Shown here: positions 9,104 to 17,730 of the stretch, in pieces
Layout: each line of letters starts with the position of its first letter
How positions within the stretch are numbered: position 1 is the stretch's first letter
Translations under genes and position numbers: made by a program
Assembly: GCF_900143005.1 (NCBI RefSeq)
Contig: NZ_FRCS01000010.1
Location: 1 to 64,000, forward strand
DNA length: 64,000 bases
DNA from: Cryptosporangium aurantiacum
GTDB lineage: Bacteria; Actinomycetota; Actinomycetes; Mycobacteriales; Cryptosporangiaceae
Reading direction: 5' to 3'
The notes under the pieces: generated by a model
What the model saw: the letters and a program-made list of their open reading frames with translations, nothing else
Databases searched by the model: none
What the model was told of the DNA's origin: nothing

Positions 9104-9386
9104 GGCGCCTCCTGTGTCATACGTCCGCGCGTGGCACACTCCGGCCGCCCGCGTCCGGGTCACCCGCGTTCCGGCCACCCTAGTGCTGCACCTCCCCCGA
9201 CCCCGACTGCAGGAGCGTGCGCACGGGCGCCCGGGGCGGAGCCTCCACCATTCACTGACCAGACCACCAGCCGTTATGGCTCCGGTGACCCGGTCTGACG
9301 CGTGGCCGACTCAACAATCCATCCGTCCCGGTCCGCACCGCACACTCGCTGAGTGATCGGACACCGGTCCGCGATGTGAAGGAGAA

Positions 9387-9872
9387 ATGAGAGTCATGAC
9401 AGTCCGCGCAGGCGGGTTCATTGCTGCGGCGGCCGTCTTAGCCACGCTGCTCGCCGGATGTTCGACCTCCGACGAGGACAACGCGCGCAGTGCGCTGTCC
9501 GAGTTCCTCGACGAGGTCGGTGAGCAGGATTACCAAGAAGCCTGCGGGTACCTCGACAAGTCCGCGAAGCAGAAGCTCGGCGCCGACTGCACGGCCGCGT
9601 TGAGCAACCGGTACGCCGACCTGTCCGCGACCGTCCGCAGCGACCTGGACAAGATCCAGGTCGACCGGGTCACGGTGAAGGGCTCGACCGCGACGGTCAC
9701 CGACCGCAACATCGAGGTCGTCCAGACCGTTCGCACCACGAAGAAGGACAAGAACGGCAAAAAGAAGACGACGACCAGCACGAGCCGTCAGACCGCACCC
9801 GACGTGAGCAGCGGCAACGGCTTCACGCTGGTGAAGAGCGGCGACAACTGGCTGGTGCGCGACGGCCTCTAA
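9387..9872 (+). CDS. Small secreted lipoprotein
   Basis: The 161-residue product begins with a positively charged, hydrophobic signal peptide ending LLAGC, a good lipobox with Cys25 as the lipidated residue. The mature part contains a [22 protein letters not shown] helix-like region with two cysteines (CGYL and DCTAAL), then a basic KKDKNGKKK loop, as in NTF2-like extracytoplasmic lipoproteins. Two ATGs (9387 and 9396) compete: AAGGAG is very close to the first and about 11 bases from the second. Its 3' end overlaps the convergent thiamine-binding gene by four bases. Function unknown. Confidence 0.75.
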   Translation: MRVMTVRAGGFIAAAAVLATLLAGCSTSDEDNARSALSEFLDEVGEQDYQEACGYLDKSAKQKLGADCTAALSNRYADLSATVRSDLDKIQVDRVTVKGSTATVTDRNIEVVQTVRTTKKDKNGKKKTTTSTSRQTAPDVSSGNGFTLVKSGDNWLVRDGL

Positions 9873-10165
9873 TCGCCGGCGAGGTGCCGTTCGACGGTGG
9901 CGACCTTGCTGGTCATGCCGTCGGTGACGCCGGGACGGATGTCGGCCTTGAGTACGAGGCTGACCCGTCCCGCGCCGACCCCGGCGGCCTCCACGGCCCG
10001 TTTGACGACGTCCATCACCTCGTCCCACTCGCCCTCGATCGTCGTGAACATCGCGTCGGTGTGGTTGGGGAGCCCGCTCTCCCTGACCACCCGGACCGCC
10101 TCGGCGACCGCGGCCCCGACCGACTCCCCGACGCCCATCGGGCTGACCGAAAACGCCACCAGCAC
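9869..10165 (-). CDS. MTH1187/YkoF-type thiamine-binding protein
   Basis: This 98-residue protein has the MTH1187 (DUF77) pattern: an N-terminal [11 protein letters not shown] strand, a [21 protein letters not shown] segment and a terminal [17 protein letters not shown] strand. Members form ferredoxin-like tetramers and bind thiamine or related pyrimidines. It follows the DUF6457 gene by only two bases, so it is likely the last gene of the mobA operon. The length is normal. Confidence 0.85.
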   Translation of the reverse strand: MLVAFSVSPMGVGESVGAAVAEAVRVVRESGLPNHTDAMFTTIEGEWDEVMDVVKRAVEAAGVGAGRVSLVLKADIRPGVTDGMTSKVATVERHLAGD

Positions 10166-10168
10166 GGG

Positions 10169-10426
10169 TCAGTCCTCCAGCGTCGTCTCGGAGACCCGGT
10201 CGGGGTTCCAGCCCTCGGCCAGCGCGGAGATCGCGGTGGCGGCGGCCCGGGGGTCGGCGCCCGCCCCGACCGCGAGGCCGAGCAGGTAGGTGGTCAGCGG
10301 CGCGGCCGGCCGAGCGACGCCGTGGGCGACGTCACGGGCCAGGTCGAGCACCAACGACCGGTCGACCGGCTTGTCCAGCCCCAGGTCGACACTGACCGCA
10401 GCCACCCAGTCATCCAGGTTGCTCAT
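10169..10426 (-). CDS. DUF6457 family protein
   Basis: An 85-residue helical protein with the start MSNLDDWVAAVSVDLGLD and a LTTYLLGLAVGAG core, typical of the small DUF6457 proteins that actinobacteria encode beside mobA. Its ATG overlaps the mobA stop (10423-10426), which indicates translational coupling. A role connected with molybdenum cofactor or formate dehydrogenase is suggested only by context. Confidence 0.75.
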   Translation of the reverse strand: MSNLDDWVAAVSVDLGLDKPVDRSLVLDLARDVAHGVARPAAPLTTYLLGLAVGAGADPRAAATAISALAEGWNPDRVSETTLED

Positions 10427-11085
10427 CCGTCTGCCTCCTTCCGCCCGACCGTCGGCCGGTTCACTGTTTGGTCGGACGCCTGCCGCGCGAACGCTTCGGC
10501 GGCCCGGATGTCCTCGGCATCGTCGCAGTCGAGCCAGGGCGGTGCCGCGCCGGGACGCTCGGGGGCCGGAACCCGGACCAGATCCAGGCCGGCGACGACG
10601 CGGCGCAGTGGTACGCCGGACGGAGGCCCGACGGACGTCACCGCGGTGGCCAACGCGTCCATCCGGTAGACCCCGGCCAGGTACTGGTCACGGCCGTCCG
10701 GATCGACGAGCACCGCCCCCTCGGCCCCCTCGGCGGCGAGTCGGAGTGCGGTGATCACCCCGGGGGTCAGGAACGGCAGGTCGCCTGCGAGCAGCGCCAG
10801 CCAGGAAATCGCCTGCTGTGTGGCGTCCGCAAGAGCAGTGATACCGGCTGAGAGTGCGGCAACCGGGCCACCACCGGGGGGTTCTTCGCGCACCACTCGC
10901 ACGTCGGGTGGGGTCGGCTGGGGCGGGCCGACCACGACGCGGGGAACCGCGTCGGGGACCGCGGCGAGCACGCGGTCGAGCAGGCGGACGCCGCCGATGA
11001 GCAGACCCGGCTTGTGGACGCCGCCCAGGCGCCGGGCGTTACCCCCAGCCAGTATCAGCGCGCCGTACGGATTCACGGTTTTCAC
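10423..11085 (-). CDS. mobA: Molybdenum cofactor guanylyltransferase
   Basis: MobA transfers GMP from GTP to Mo-molybdopterin to make the bis-MGD cofactor of enzymes such as formate dehydrogenase. The 220-residue product starts with the nucleotidyltransferase signature LAGGNARRLGGVHKP near residues 13-27, and has a GDLPFL metal-binding motif near the middle. Length is in the family range. The start is GTG at 11085; a second GTG nine bases downstream is possible. The divergent fdhD gene starts 38 bp away, so the shared promoter region is very short. Confidence 0.88.
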   Translation of the reverse strand: MKTVNPYGALILAGGNARRLGGVHKPGLLIGGVRLLDRVLAAVPDAVPRVVVGPPQPTPPDVRVVREEPPGGGPVAALSAGITALADATQQAISWLALLAGDLPFLTPGVITALRLAAEGAEGAVLVDPDGRDQYLAGVYRMDALATAVTSVGPPSGVPLRRVVAGLDLVRVPAPERPGAAPPWLDCDDAEDIRAAEAFARQASDQTVNRPTVGRKEADG

Positions 11086-11123
11086 CGTACGGTTGAGAAC
11101 GGGAGTGCTGCGAGGAGGACGCC

Positions 11124-11948
11124 ATGGGCAGGGTGACCGGGCGCAGGCCGGTGATTCGGATCGCCGGATCCGATCAGAACCGTCGGCCCGACACGCTCGT
11201 GGTGGAGGAGCCGCTGGAGATCCGGGTCAACGGGCAGCCGTTAGCGGTGACGATGCGAACTCCGGGCGACGACGTCGACCTCGTGCACGGGTTCCTGCTC
11301 AGCGAAGGTGTGATCACGTCGCCCCAGCAGGTGACGGGGGCGCGGTACTGCCTCGGCACCGGGCCGGACGGACAGAACACCTACAACGTGATGGACGTGG
11401 TGCTAGCCGCTGGAGTCGCACCACCGTCCCCGGACATCACGCGCAACGTCTACACGACCAGCTCGTGCGGGATCTGCGGTAAGGCGTCGATCGACGCGGT
11501 GCGGACGCAGAGCGCGTTCTCGGTGGCCGACGATCCGCTGCGAATCGGCGTGGACGTGCTGGCGAAGCTGCCCGACCGGCTGCGCGCCGCCCAACGCGTG
11601 TTCGACCGGACCGGCGGATTGCACGCGGCAGCGCTGGCCGGCGCCGACGGTGAGCTCGGCATCGTCCGCGAGGACGTGGGCAGGCACAACGCGGTCGACA
11701 AGGTGTTCGGGGCCGCGTTGCTGGCCGGTGGAGTGCCCGCTGCAGGGCAGGTGCTGATGGTGAGCGGGCGGGCGTCGTTCGAGCTGGTGCAGAAGGCCGT
11801 GATGGCGGGGGTGCCTGCGCTGGCGGCGGTGTCGGCGCCGTCGACGCTCGCGGTCGATTTGGCGGCCGAGGCCGGGATGACGCTGGTCGGGTTCCTGCGA
11901 GGCGAGACGATGAACGTCTATGCCGGAGCCGAGCGGATCGTCACCTAG
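11124..11948 (+). CDS. fdhD: Formate dehydrogenase accessory sulfurtransferase FdhD
   Basis: FdhD carries sulfur from a cysteine desulfurase to the bis-MGD cofactor so that formate dehydrogenase becomes active. The 274-residue product has the loop SSCGICGKAS with Cys115 and Cys118, the persulfide-carrying cysteines, and the later GEDVGRHNAVDK-type segment reading EDVGRHNAVDKV. An AGGAGG motif precedes the ATG. No formate dehydrogenase gene lies in the window, so the client enzyme must be elsewhere. The gene overlaps the convergent membrane-protein gene by four bases at its 3' end. Confidence 0.93.
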   Translation: MGRVTGRRPVIRIAGSDQNRRPDTLVVEEPLEIRVNGQPLAVTMRTPGDDVDLVHGFLLSEGVITSPQQVTGARYCLGTGPDGQNTYNVMDVVLAAGVAPPSPDITRNVYTTSSCGICGKASIDAVRTQSAFSVADDPLRIGVDVLAKLPDRLRAAQRVFDRTGGLHAAALAGADGELGIVREDVGRHNAVDKVFGAALLAGGVPAAGQVLMVSGRASFELVQKAVMAGVPALAAVSAPSTLAVDLAAEAGMTLVGFLRGETMNVYAGAERIVT

Positions 11949-12463
11949 CTTCCGAACTCCAGGATGTCCGGGCCGTCGGCGGGTTCGGTGACGGGGGCCC
12001 TGCGCTGGTGGTGCCGTCCGCCGTCGGACACCGGCCGGGCACTCGGCCGCGCTCGTAGCTCGACGGTCTTCAGCTGCGCCAGCACCGACGAGGGTGCGGC
12101 GGAGCGGTACGCGTTCGGCAGCACCAGCCCGAGCCAGCCACCCACCGCCGTGCAGGCGCCGCCGCCGAGCGCGGCCGGGAGCGCGGCCATCGCCGGGTGG
12201 AGCAGTTCGGCGTTCCGGCCCCAGCCGATGAGCACGGCACCGACCACCGCGACCACGACGACCGCGGGCCAGGCACGGTTCGGTCCGCCGGTCAGCGAGA
12301 CCGCGGCGTGGCCGGTCGCGGCGCCGATCACCACGTAGGACAGCAGCAGGAACAGCGGGGGCAGGATCGCCGGGCCCATGATCGACACCCAGGCGAGCGC
12401 GCTCTCGTAGAGCAGGACCGCGATCAGTGCGGCCGCCACGCCGACGGCCCAAGCCCGTGCCAT
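11945..12463 (-). CDS. Small integral membrane protein
   Basis: The 172-residue product has four hydrophobic segments within the first 115 residues (AVGVAAALIAVLLYESALAW, ILPPLFLLLSYVVIGAA, AVVVVAVVGAVLIGW and a Gly-rich GGACTAVGGWLGLVL). A basic cytosolic tail follows. I recognise no family. The stop codon overlaps that of fdhD, so the genes converge with no terminator between them. Confidence 0.65.
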   Translation of the reverse strand: MARAWAVGVAAALIAVLLYESALAWVSIMGPAILPPLFLLLSYVVIGAATGHAAVSLTGGPNRAWPAVVVVAVVGAVLIGWGRNAELLHPAMAALPAALGGGACTAVGGWLGLVLPNAYRSAAPSSVLAQLKTVELRARPSARPVSDGGRHHQRRAPVTEPADGPDILEFGS

Positions 12464-12522
12464 GAACGGTCACGGTAGCGGCGTGAGTGGTACCGAGTGA
12501 GCTGAATCGTGGTTAACGAGCG

Positions 12523-13551
12523 TTACCGGAGCGCGCTGGGGAACAGCGCCCGGTACGAGCGTGCGGCCGGCCGGTCGGACGCGGCGAGGACGCCGTGCGC
12601 GATCGCGCGGCTCAGACAGTCAGCCGCCACGATTTGGACGCCACGCTGGTCGCGTCCGGTCAGCGGCGCGCCGTCGCCGGTCGACATCGCGAACACCGTG
12701 TCGCCGTCGGTGATCGTGTGAGCCGGACGCAGCGCGCGAGCCAGCCCGTCCTGCGCCGCGGAGGCCAGCCCGCCACAGCCCGCCTTGCTCAGCGGGGCAT
12801 CGGTGACGATCACGCCGAGCGTCGTATTGAAGTTGAACCGGCCGGGCTCGGCCGGACCGCTCCAGCGCTCGACCTCCGCGGGATCGGGCCGTTCCAGGTT
12901 GAACTCACCGGGCAGGCCCTGTTCGGCGCCGTAGAGCATGCCGCTGGCCGGGTCGACAGCGCTGCCCGCCGCGTTCACGACCGCCAGCGCGGCGACCGTA
13001 TGGCCGGACGAGAGCACAACGCTGGCCGTTCCGACGCCACCGGCCAGGCCACCGGCGTGCGCACCGGTTCCGGCGCCGACCGAGCCCTGGTCCACGTGGG
13101 TGTCGACGGCCGCGTCGTAGGCGGCGGCTCCCAGCGCGGGGTCGGGAGTAGAGCGGAAGTCGCCACCGCGTCCGAGATCAAAAATGACCGCGCCGGGGAC
13201 GATCGGCACGACCTCGTGCGGCTCGGTGCCGATCGGGTAGCCGATTCCGGCGTCGGCGAGCCTGCCGACGACGCCGTCGAACGAGGCGAGGCCGAACGCG
13301 GAGCCGCCGGTCAGGACGATGCCGTGGACGCGCTCGACGAGTTTCCGCGGGTCGAGCAGGTCGGTCTCCCTGGTGCCGGGGCCGCCGCCGCGCACATCGA
13401 CGCCCGCGACCGCGCCGCCGGGCGGCGGGAGTACGACCGTGACGCCGGTCAGCCAGCCGTCACCGCGGCGCTGGGCCTGGCCCACGCGGATGCCGGCGAC
13501 GTCCACCAGGCTGTTCGTCGGCCCGGGGCCGACCACGGGCGGAAAGCTCAT
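12523..13551 (-). CDS. P1 (DmpA-type) family aminopeptidase
   Basis: P1-family enzymes are Ntn-like hydrolases that self-cleave before a Ser/Thr nucleophile and remove N-terminal residues from peptides or beta-peptides. The 342-residue product begins PGPTNSLVDVAGIRVGQ and has VLTGGSAFGL, a glycine-rich GVDVRGGGPG loop and the NFNTTLGVIVTDAP segment, where one Thr after Asn is the likely nucleophile. The ATG at 13551 starts the conserved region; there is no good RBS, so a leaderless or GTG start is possible. A divergent kinase-like gene begins 78 bp away. Confidence 0.82.
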   Translation of the reverse strand: MSFPPVVGPGPTNSLVDVAGIRVGQAQRRGDGWLTGVTVVLPPPGGAVAGVDVRGGGPGTRETDLLDPRKLVERVHGIVLTGGSAFGLASFDGVVGRLADAGIGYPIGTEPHEVVPIVPGAVIFDLGRGGDFRSTPDPALGAAAYDAAVDTHVDQGSVGAGTGAHAGGLAGGVGTASVVLSSGHTVAALAVVNAAGSAVDPASGMLYGAEQGLPGEFNLERPDPAEVERWSGPAEPGRFNFNTTLGVIVTDAPLSKAGCGGLASAAQDGLARALRPAHTITDGDTVFAMSTGDGAPLTGRDQRGVQIVAADCLSRAIAHGVLAASDRPAARSYRALFPSALR

Positions 13552-13628
13552 AGGAACACTGAACACCACACCGCACCCGATCTCCGGCGCGGCCCCGGCG
13601 TGCGCGGGCGAGCAACTACGGTCGACGC

Positions 13629-14498
13629 GTGGACCTCGAGTACCTACGCGCACACCCGGGGACGATCCCGCGGTTGGTCGAGCACCAGCGCATCCGGATC
13701 ACCCCGCTCGGCGGCGCGAAGGGCGGCCGGATCGAGCGCTGGACGCTCGACGACGGCACCGACCTGTTCGCGAAGGTCACGTCGGAGCCGAGTGACGCGC
13801 TCCCTGCGGAGGGGCGGTCGCTGCGGTGGCTCGCCGAGCCGGGGGTTGCGGCGGTGCCCGAGGTCTTCACCGCTCTGCCGGAGATGCTGGTGACCGCATG
13901 GGTCGACGGGGGCCCTGCCACGGTGGAGGGTGCCGAGCGGTTCGGCCGTGAAGTGGCCGCACTGCACGCGAGCGGCGCGCCGACGTTCGGGGCCGACACC
14001 GACGGGGTGCTGGCCACGCTCCCGCTGCGCAACACCCCGGAGCCGGACTGGCCGACGTTCTACGTGAAACATCGATGCGAGCCGTTCGTTCGTCAGGCAC
14101 GGGACGCCGGGGCGCTCACCGCCGCCCAGGCGTCCACGATCGACGCCGCGCTCGAACGGGTGGCGGACGCAGCCGGACCGCCGGAGCCACCGGCCCGCCT
14201 GCACGGCGACCTCTGGTCGGGCAACGTGCTGCCCGGTCGGGTCGGTGACGCCGAGGGGTGGTGGATGGTCGATCCGGCAGCGTACGGCGGGCACCGGGAG
14301 ACCGACCTGGCGATGCTCGCGCTGTTCGGAGCGCCGCACCTGGACCGGGTGCTAGCGGCCTACGACGAGGCGACGCCGCTGGCAGCCGGCTGGCGCGAGC
14401 GTGTCGGCCTCCATCAGCTCCATCCGCTGCTGGTCCACTGTGTCCTATTCGGATCGGGCTACGCGAACCGTACGGTCGCGGCCGCGCGTTCGTTCTGA
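13629..14498 (+). CDS. Fructosamine/ketosamine-3-kinase-like protein
   Basis: The 289-residue product fits the fructosamine-3-kinase family of protein-kinase-like folds, which phosphorylate ketoamines on glycated proteins and start their repair. It shows a K in FAKVTSEPSD, the catalytic loop LHGDLWSGNVLP near residues 193-204 and the metal-binding DPAAYGGHRETDLAML segment. The start is GTG at 13629 with no strong RBS. It may equally act on small amino sugars; substrate cannot be read from sequence. Confidence 0.85.
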   Translation: MDLEYLRAHPGTIPRLVEHQRIRITPLGGAKGGRIERWTLDDGTDLFAKVTSEPSDALPAEGRSLRWLAEPGVAAVPEVFTALPEMLVTAWVDGGPATVEGAERFGREVAALHASGAPTFGADTDGVLATLPLRNTPEPDWPTFYVKHRCEPFVRQARDAGALTAAQASTIDAALERVADAAGPPEPPARLHGDLWSGNVLPGRVGDAEGWWMVDPAAYGGHRETDLAMLALFGAPHLDRVLAAYDEATPLAAGWRERVGLHQLHPLLVHCVLFGSGYANRTVAAARSF

Positions 14499-14511
14499 TC
14501 GAGGCCGGGCT

Positions 14512-14928
14512 CTAGCCGACCGTGTGCAGGTTCTCGCTCATACGACGGAGGGTCGCCACCGTCGTCCGATAGTCCTCGTCGGATACACCGTCGGTCGCCT
14601 GACGCCGCAGACCGAGCACCTCGGCGCGCAGGCTCTCCAGCGCTGACTGCCCGTCCTCCGTCAACGCGTACCGGCCGTCTGGCACAGCTATCCAGCCGAG
14701 CTCGCGCAGATCGGCCAGCACCTCCGGCGCCGAGATCGTGTCGGCGCCGAGGAACGGCGTCAGCTGCTCGGCGATTTCAGCCACCGTGCGTGGGCCCGCG
14801 GCCAGCACATTCATCGTCTGCCAGTGGCGCCGGGCGATCCGGCGTTCGGTCAGCGCCCGTTCGAAGACCTCCTCCAGCAGCCGGTCGACGCTCTTCACCC
14901 AGTACCCGATCGGTCGTTCGTCGGTCAT
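14512..14928 (-). CDS. Winged-helix MarR-like regulator
   Basis: The 138-residue product has the MarR layout: an N-terminal helix, an HTH (RTVAEIAEQLTPFLG...SAPEVLADLRELGWI), a beta wing (PDGRYALTEDGQSAL) and a C-terminal dimer helix. GGAG sits seven bases before the ATG. It is divergent from a second MarR gene, and a 12-bp palindrome lies between them. Its likely job is local autoregulation of this divergent pair. Confidence 0.75.
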   Translation of the reverse strand: MTDERPIGYWVKSVDRLLEEVFERALTERRIARRHWQTMNVLAAGPRTVAEIAEQLTPFLGADTISAPEVLADLRELGWIAVPDGRYALTEDGQSALESLRAEVLGLRRQATDGVSDEDYRTTVATLRRMSENLHTVG

Positions 14929-14949
14929 CGTTCAACTCCATGTAGAATG

Positions 14950-14961
14950 ACAACTAGTTGT
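14950..14961. promoter_or_regulatory. MarR-type operator candidate
   Basis: ACAACTAGTTGT is a perfect 12-bp palindrome in the 57-bp gap between two divergent MarR-family genes. Such short perfect palindromes overlapping both promoters are usual MarR targets. Which of the two proteins binds is unknown. Confidence 0.6.
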
Positions 14962-14985
14962 TAAGAATTATGCATCTGGAGCAAC

Positions 14986-15801
14986 GTGCCGAACAACCAC
15001 GATTTGGACGCCGTCGAGCGCGCCATCGTCGCGATGCGCCGCAGCATGGCCCGCCGCACGTTCGCGCGCCGCGCGGGGCAGGAGGCGCCGGCCACGTACG
15101 ACGTCCTCGACGTGGTCGAAGCAGCCGAGGATGCCGCGCGGCCCGCCACCGTCTCCACGGTCGCCACCGCACTCCAGGTCGACCAGCCCCGCGCCAGCCG
15201 CCTGGTCGCCGCAGCCGTGGAGGCCGGCTGGATCGAGCGGGTCGCCGACCAGTCCGACGGTCGCCGCACGCTACTGGCCCGCACTGACGCAGGGCGCGCG
15301 GTCTCCGAGCAGATCCACGACTTCCGCCGCTCGATGTTCGCCGCCGCCATGCAGAGCTGGTCCGACGCCGACCGTGCGGCGTTCGCGCGGCTCCTCACAA
15401 GCTTCGTCGCCCACCTCCCGCCCGCGTCGGCCCACCCCGCCGGCGCCCCCGGCTCCGCGCCGGCCTCGGCGGCGCGCGTGCCCGAGGACGTGGCGCGCGT
15501 GCCCGAGGACGTGGCGCGCGTGCCCGAGGACGTGGCGCGCGTGCCCGAGGACGTGGCGCGCGTGCCCGAGGACGTGGCGCGCGTGCCCGAGGACGTGGCG
15601 CGCGTGCCCGAGGACGTGGCGCGCGTGCCCGAGGACGTGGCGCGCGTGCCCGAGGACGCGGCGCGCGTGCCCGAGGACGCGGCGCGCGTGCCCGAGGACG
15701 CGGCGCGCGTGCCCGAGGACCCGGCGCGCGTGCCCGAGGACCCGGTGCACGTGCCCGACGGCCCCGCTCAGGCGCCCGGGGTGACCAGGCCGCTCTCGTA
15801 G
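14986..15801 (+). CDS. MarR-family regulator with heptapeptide-repeat tail
   Basis: Residues 1-150 form a MarR winged helix: STVATALQVDQPRASRLVAAAVEAGWI as HTH and ADQSDGRRTLLARTDAG as the wing. After an Ala/Pro linker, the protein ends in 13 near-identical RVPEDVA heptads and one degenerate copy, about 100 extra residues that MarR proteins do not normally carry. The start is GTG at 14986 with GGAG close upstream. The tail runs 34 bp into the convergent response-regulator gene. The tail may be disordered, acidic surface or a slippage product; if the repeat is unstable, tail length will vary between strains. Confidence 0.75.
   Translation: MPNNHDLDAVERAIVAMRRSMARRTFARRAGQEAPATYDVLDVVEAAEDAARPATVSTVATALQVDQPRASRLVAAAVEAGWIERVADQSDGRRTLLARTDAGRAVSEQIHDFRRSMFAAAMQSWSDADRAAFARLLTSFVAHLPPASAHPAGAPGSAPASAARVPEDVARVPEDVARVPEDVARVPEDVARVPEDVARVPEDVARVPEDVARVPEDVARVPEDAARVPEDAARVPEDAARVPEDPARVPEDPVHVPDGPAQAPGVTRPLS
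15474..15745. repeat. 21-bp tandem array, 13 copies
   Basis: The unit GCGCGCGTGCCCGAGGACGTG is repeated 13 times with almost no drift, and a 14th copy is degenerate. Variation is confined to the last codon: eight copies give Val, then three Ala, then two Pro, in blocks. The block order implies stepwise duplication. It lies within the MarR-like gene and keeps frame. There are no spacers, so it is not a CRISPR. Confidence 0.95.
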
Positions 15802-16442
15802 GCCAGCACGACCAACTGTGCCCGGTCCCGCGCCGCGAGCTTGAACAACAACCGGCTGACGTGCGTCTTCACGGTGTTCAGGCTGACCACGAAGTGACCG
15901 GCGATCTCCGCGTTGGACTTGCCCGCCGCGACCTGGACCAGCACTTCCCGCTCCCGCTCGGTGAGTTCGTCCAGCCCCACCGCGCGCGCCCGGGTCCGCG
16001 GCACGCGGTCTCGGCGCACGAACTCCGCCACGAGCTTCGTCGTGACCCGCGGCGCCAACAGCGCCTCGCCCGCGGCGACCACGTGGATCGCATCCACCAG
16101 ATCCTCCGGACGGGTGTCCTTCAGGACAAAGCCGCTGGCGCCGGCCCGCAGCGCGGCGAACACGTACTCGTCGTCGCCGAACGTCGTCACGACCAGCACC
16201 CGGGTAGCGAGCGAGTCGTCCCCGGCCACGTGCCGGGTCGCCTCCAGCCCGTCCATCCCCGGCATCCGGATGTCCATCAGCACAACGTCCGGACGCAGTG
16301 CACGGCACTGGCGGACCGCCGCGGCACCGTCGGCGGCCTCACCGACCACGGTCAGCCCCGGTGAGGCATCCACCAGCACGCGGAACCCCGCGCGGATCAG
16401 CCCCTCATCGTCCGCCACCAGAACCCGCACGGCGTCATGCAC
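15768..16442 (-). CDS. NarL/LuxR-type response regulator
   Basis: The 224-residue product has a receiver domain (acid pocket ADDE near the start, phospho-acceptor Asp in LMDIRMPG, Lys in LKDTRP) and a C-terminal LuxR HTH (LTEREREVLVQVAAGKSNAEIAGHF...NTVKTHVSRL). It is coupled to the sensor kinase upstream: the GTG at 16442 overlaps the kinase stop at 16435. The longer open frame upstream of the GTG lies within the kinase and is not used. Its targets are unknown; the membrane-protein gene at 17.7 kb is a neighbour. Confidence 0.93.
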   Translation of the reverse strand: MHDAVRVLVADDEGLIRAGFRVLVDASPGLTVVGEAADGAAAVRQCRALRPDVVLMDIRMPGMDGLEATRHVAGDDSLATRVLVVTTFGDDEYVFAALRAGASGFVLKDTRPEDLVDAIHVVAAGEALLAPRVTTKLVAEFVRRDRVPRTRARAVGLDELTEREREVLVQVAAGKSNAEIAGHFVVSLNTVKTHVSRLLFKLAARDRAQLVVLAYESGLVTPGA

Positions 16443-17619
16443 GAGCGGTCTCCTTCGGGAATCGGGCCACGACCGCGAACCCACCTTCCGGACGTGGAGC
16501 CGCCTCCACGGTCCCGTCGAGCAGCGCAACCCGCTCCCGCATCCCGACCAGCCCAAATCCCGAACCCGCCCCGGAACCCGGCCCGGAACCCGGCGTGGAG
16601 CCCGCCCCGGAACCCGGCCCCGCGCCGTTCACGACGGAGACGCGCAACTCCTCCGCCCCTGACGTCACCTCGATCGTCACCGGCACCCGCCCGGCGTGCC
16701 GGACGACGTTCGTCAGCGCCTCCTGCACGACGCGGTACGCCGACTCCTCCACCAGCGGTGGTACGTCGACGTGCGGTGGGACCCGGAGCGCCACCTCATA
16801 ACCATCCGCCCGCACAGCCTCCACCAGCGCCGGAAGATCGGCGAGCGACGGCGCAGCCACCGCCGCATGCTCGCCGCGCACCGCGCGCAGGACGGCTCGC
16901 AGTTCGTCGAGCGCGGTCCGGCTCGCGTCCTCGATCGCCTCGAGCGCGGCCCGAGCCTCACCCGGCTGCTGATCGAGCACCACCCTGGCGACGCCGGAGC
17001 GCACCGCGATCATGCTCAGCGTGTGCGACACGATGTCGTGGACATCCGCCGACACCCGAAGCCGCTCCTCGGCCCGGATCCGGCGTTCCTCTTCCCGAGC
17101 ACGTTCCTCCTCGCGCGCCCGGAGCTGCTGACCGAGGCGGCGCCGCGTTCCGAGCAAATACCCGAGCAGCCAGGCCGGAACGGCGGTCACCAGCTGAATC
17201 GCGTCCTGCGCGGTCGCCGGGTAGAGCGCCATCGCGGTCAGCTCGGCGGCGGTCACCAGCCCGATCGCGGCCACCCCGGCCCGGAGCGCCGTCCGAACGG
17301 GAAGCCGGTCGGCAACCGTGAACGCAGCGATCGCCAGCGCCGGGCCCCCGTTGCTCACGAACGGCGTGAACCGGACGTCGGACAGCGCCGCGACGATCAG
17401 CACGGCCGCCACCGTGGCCAGCACAGCAACCGGTGCGCGTCGGCGAAACACCAGCGGTAACGCGGTCAGGACCCCGAACACCACGATCGCCGCGGTCGGC
17501 CCCTGCCCCGGCGTGGCGCCCGCCAGCACCGGAATCGAAAACAGTAGGAAGGACGCCGCCGCAAGGCAACCGTCGATCAGATCAGGCGCCGGTCGGTCGG
17601 CGGCCGGATCAGATGTCAT
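16435..17619 (-). CDS. NarX/DesK-type sensor histidine kinase
   Basis: The 394-residue product has about five N-terminal membrane spans, a HisKA_3 dimerisation domain with the phosphoacceptor His in DVHDIVSHTLSM, and a HATPase_c domain with the N-box (QEALTNVVRHAG) and GFGLVGMRERV G-box. A Gly/Pro/Ser-rich repeat (GPGSGAGSTPGSG) is inserted between N- and G-boxes, probably as an ATP-lid expansion. The pair with the response regulator forms a two-component system; the signal is likely sensed within the membrane. Confidence 0.93.
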   Translation of the reverse strand: MTSDPAADRPAPDLIDGCLAAASFLLFSIPVLAGATPGQGPTAAIVVFGVLTALPLVFRRRAPVAVLATVAAVLIVAALSDVRFTPFVSNGGPALAIAAFTVADRLPVRTALRAGVAAIGLVTAAELTAMALYPATAQDAIQLVTAVPAWLLGYLLGTRRRLGQQLRAREEERAREEERRIRAEERLRVSADVHDIVSHTLSMIAVRSGVARVVLDQQPGEARAALEAIEDASRTALDELRAVLRAVRGEHAAVAAPSLADLPALVEAVRADGYEVALRVPPHVDVPPLVEESAYRVVQEALTNVVRHAGRVPVTIEVTSGAEELRVSVVNGAGPGSGAGSTPGSGPGSGAGSGFGLVGMRERVALLDGTVEAAPRPEGGFAVVARFPKETARA

Positions 17620-17730
17620 GCCGTGACGCTAACCAGCCCGCGCGGACGGCCGCGTCACTCCTCAGCATGACGAGCCGGATCACGCCACGGTGTGACGCGC
17701 CGCTGCGGTATCCCGCGAGAACGTCGAGCC

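Noticed and set aside
15474-15745. Possible CRISPR array
   Set aside because: The repeats are contiguous with no spacers and are in frame within a gene.
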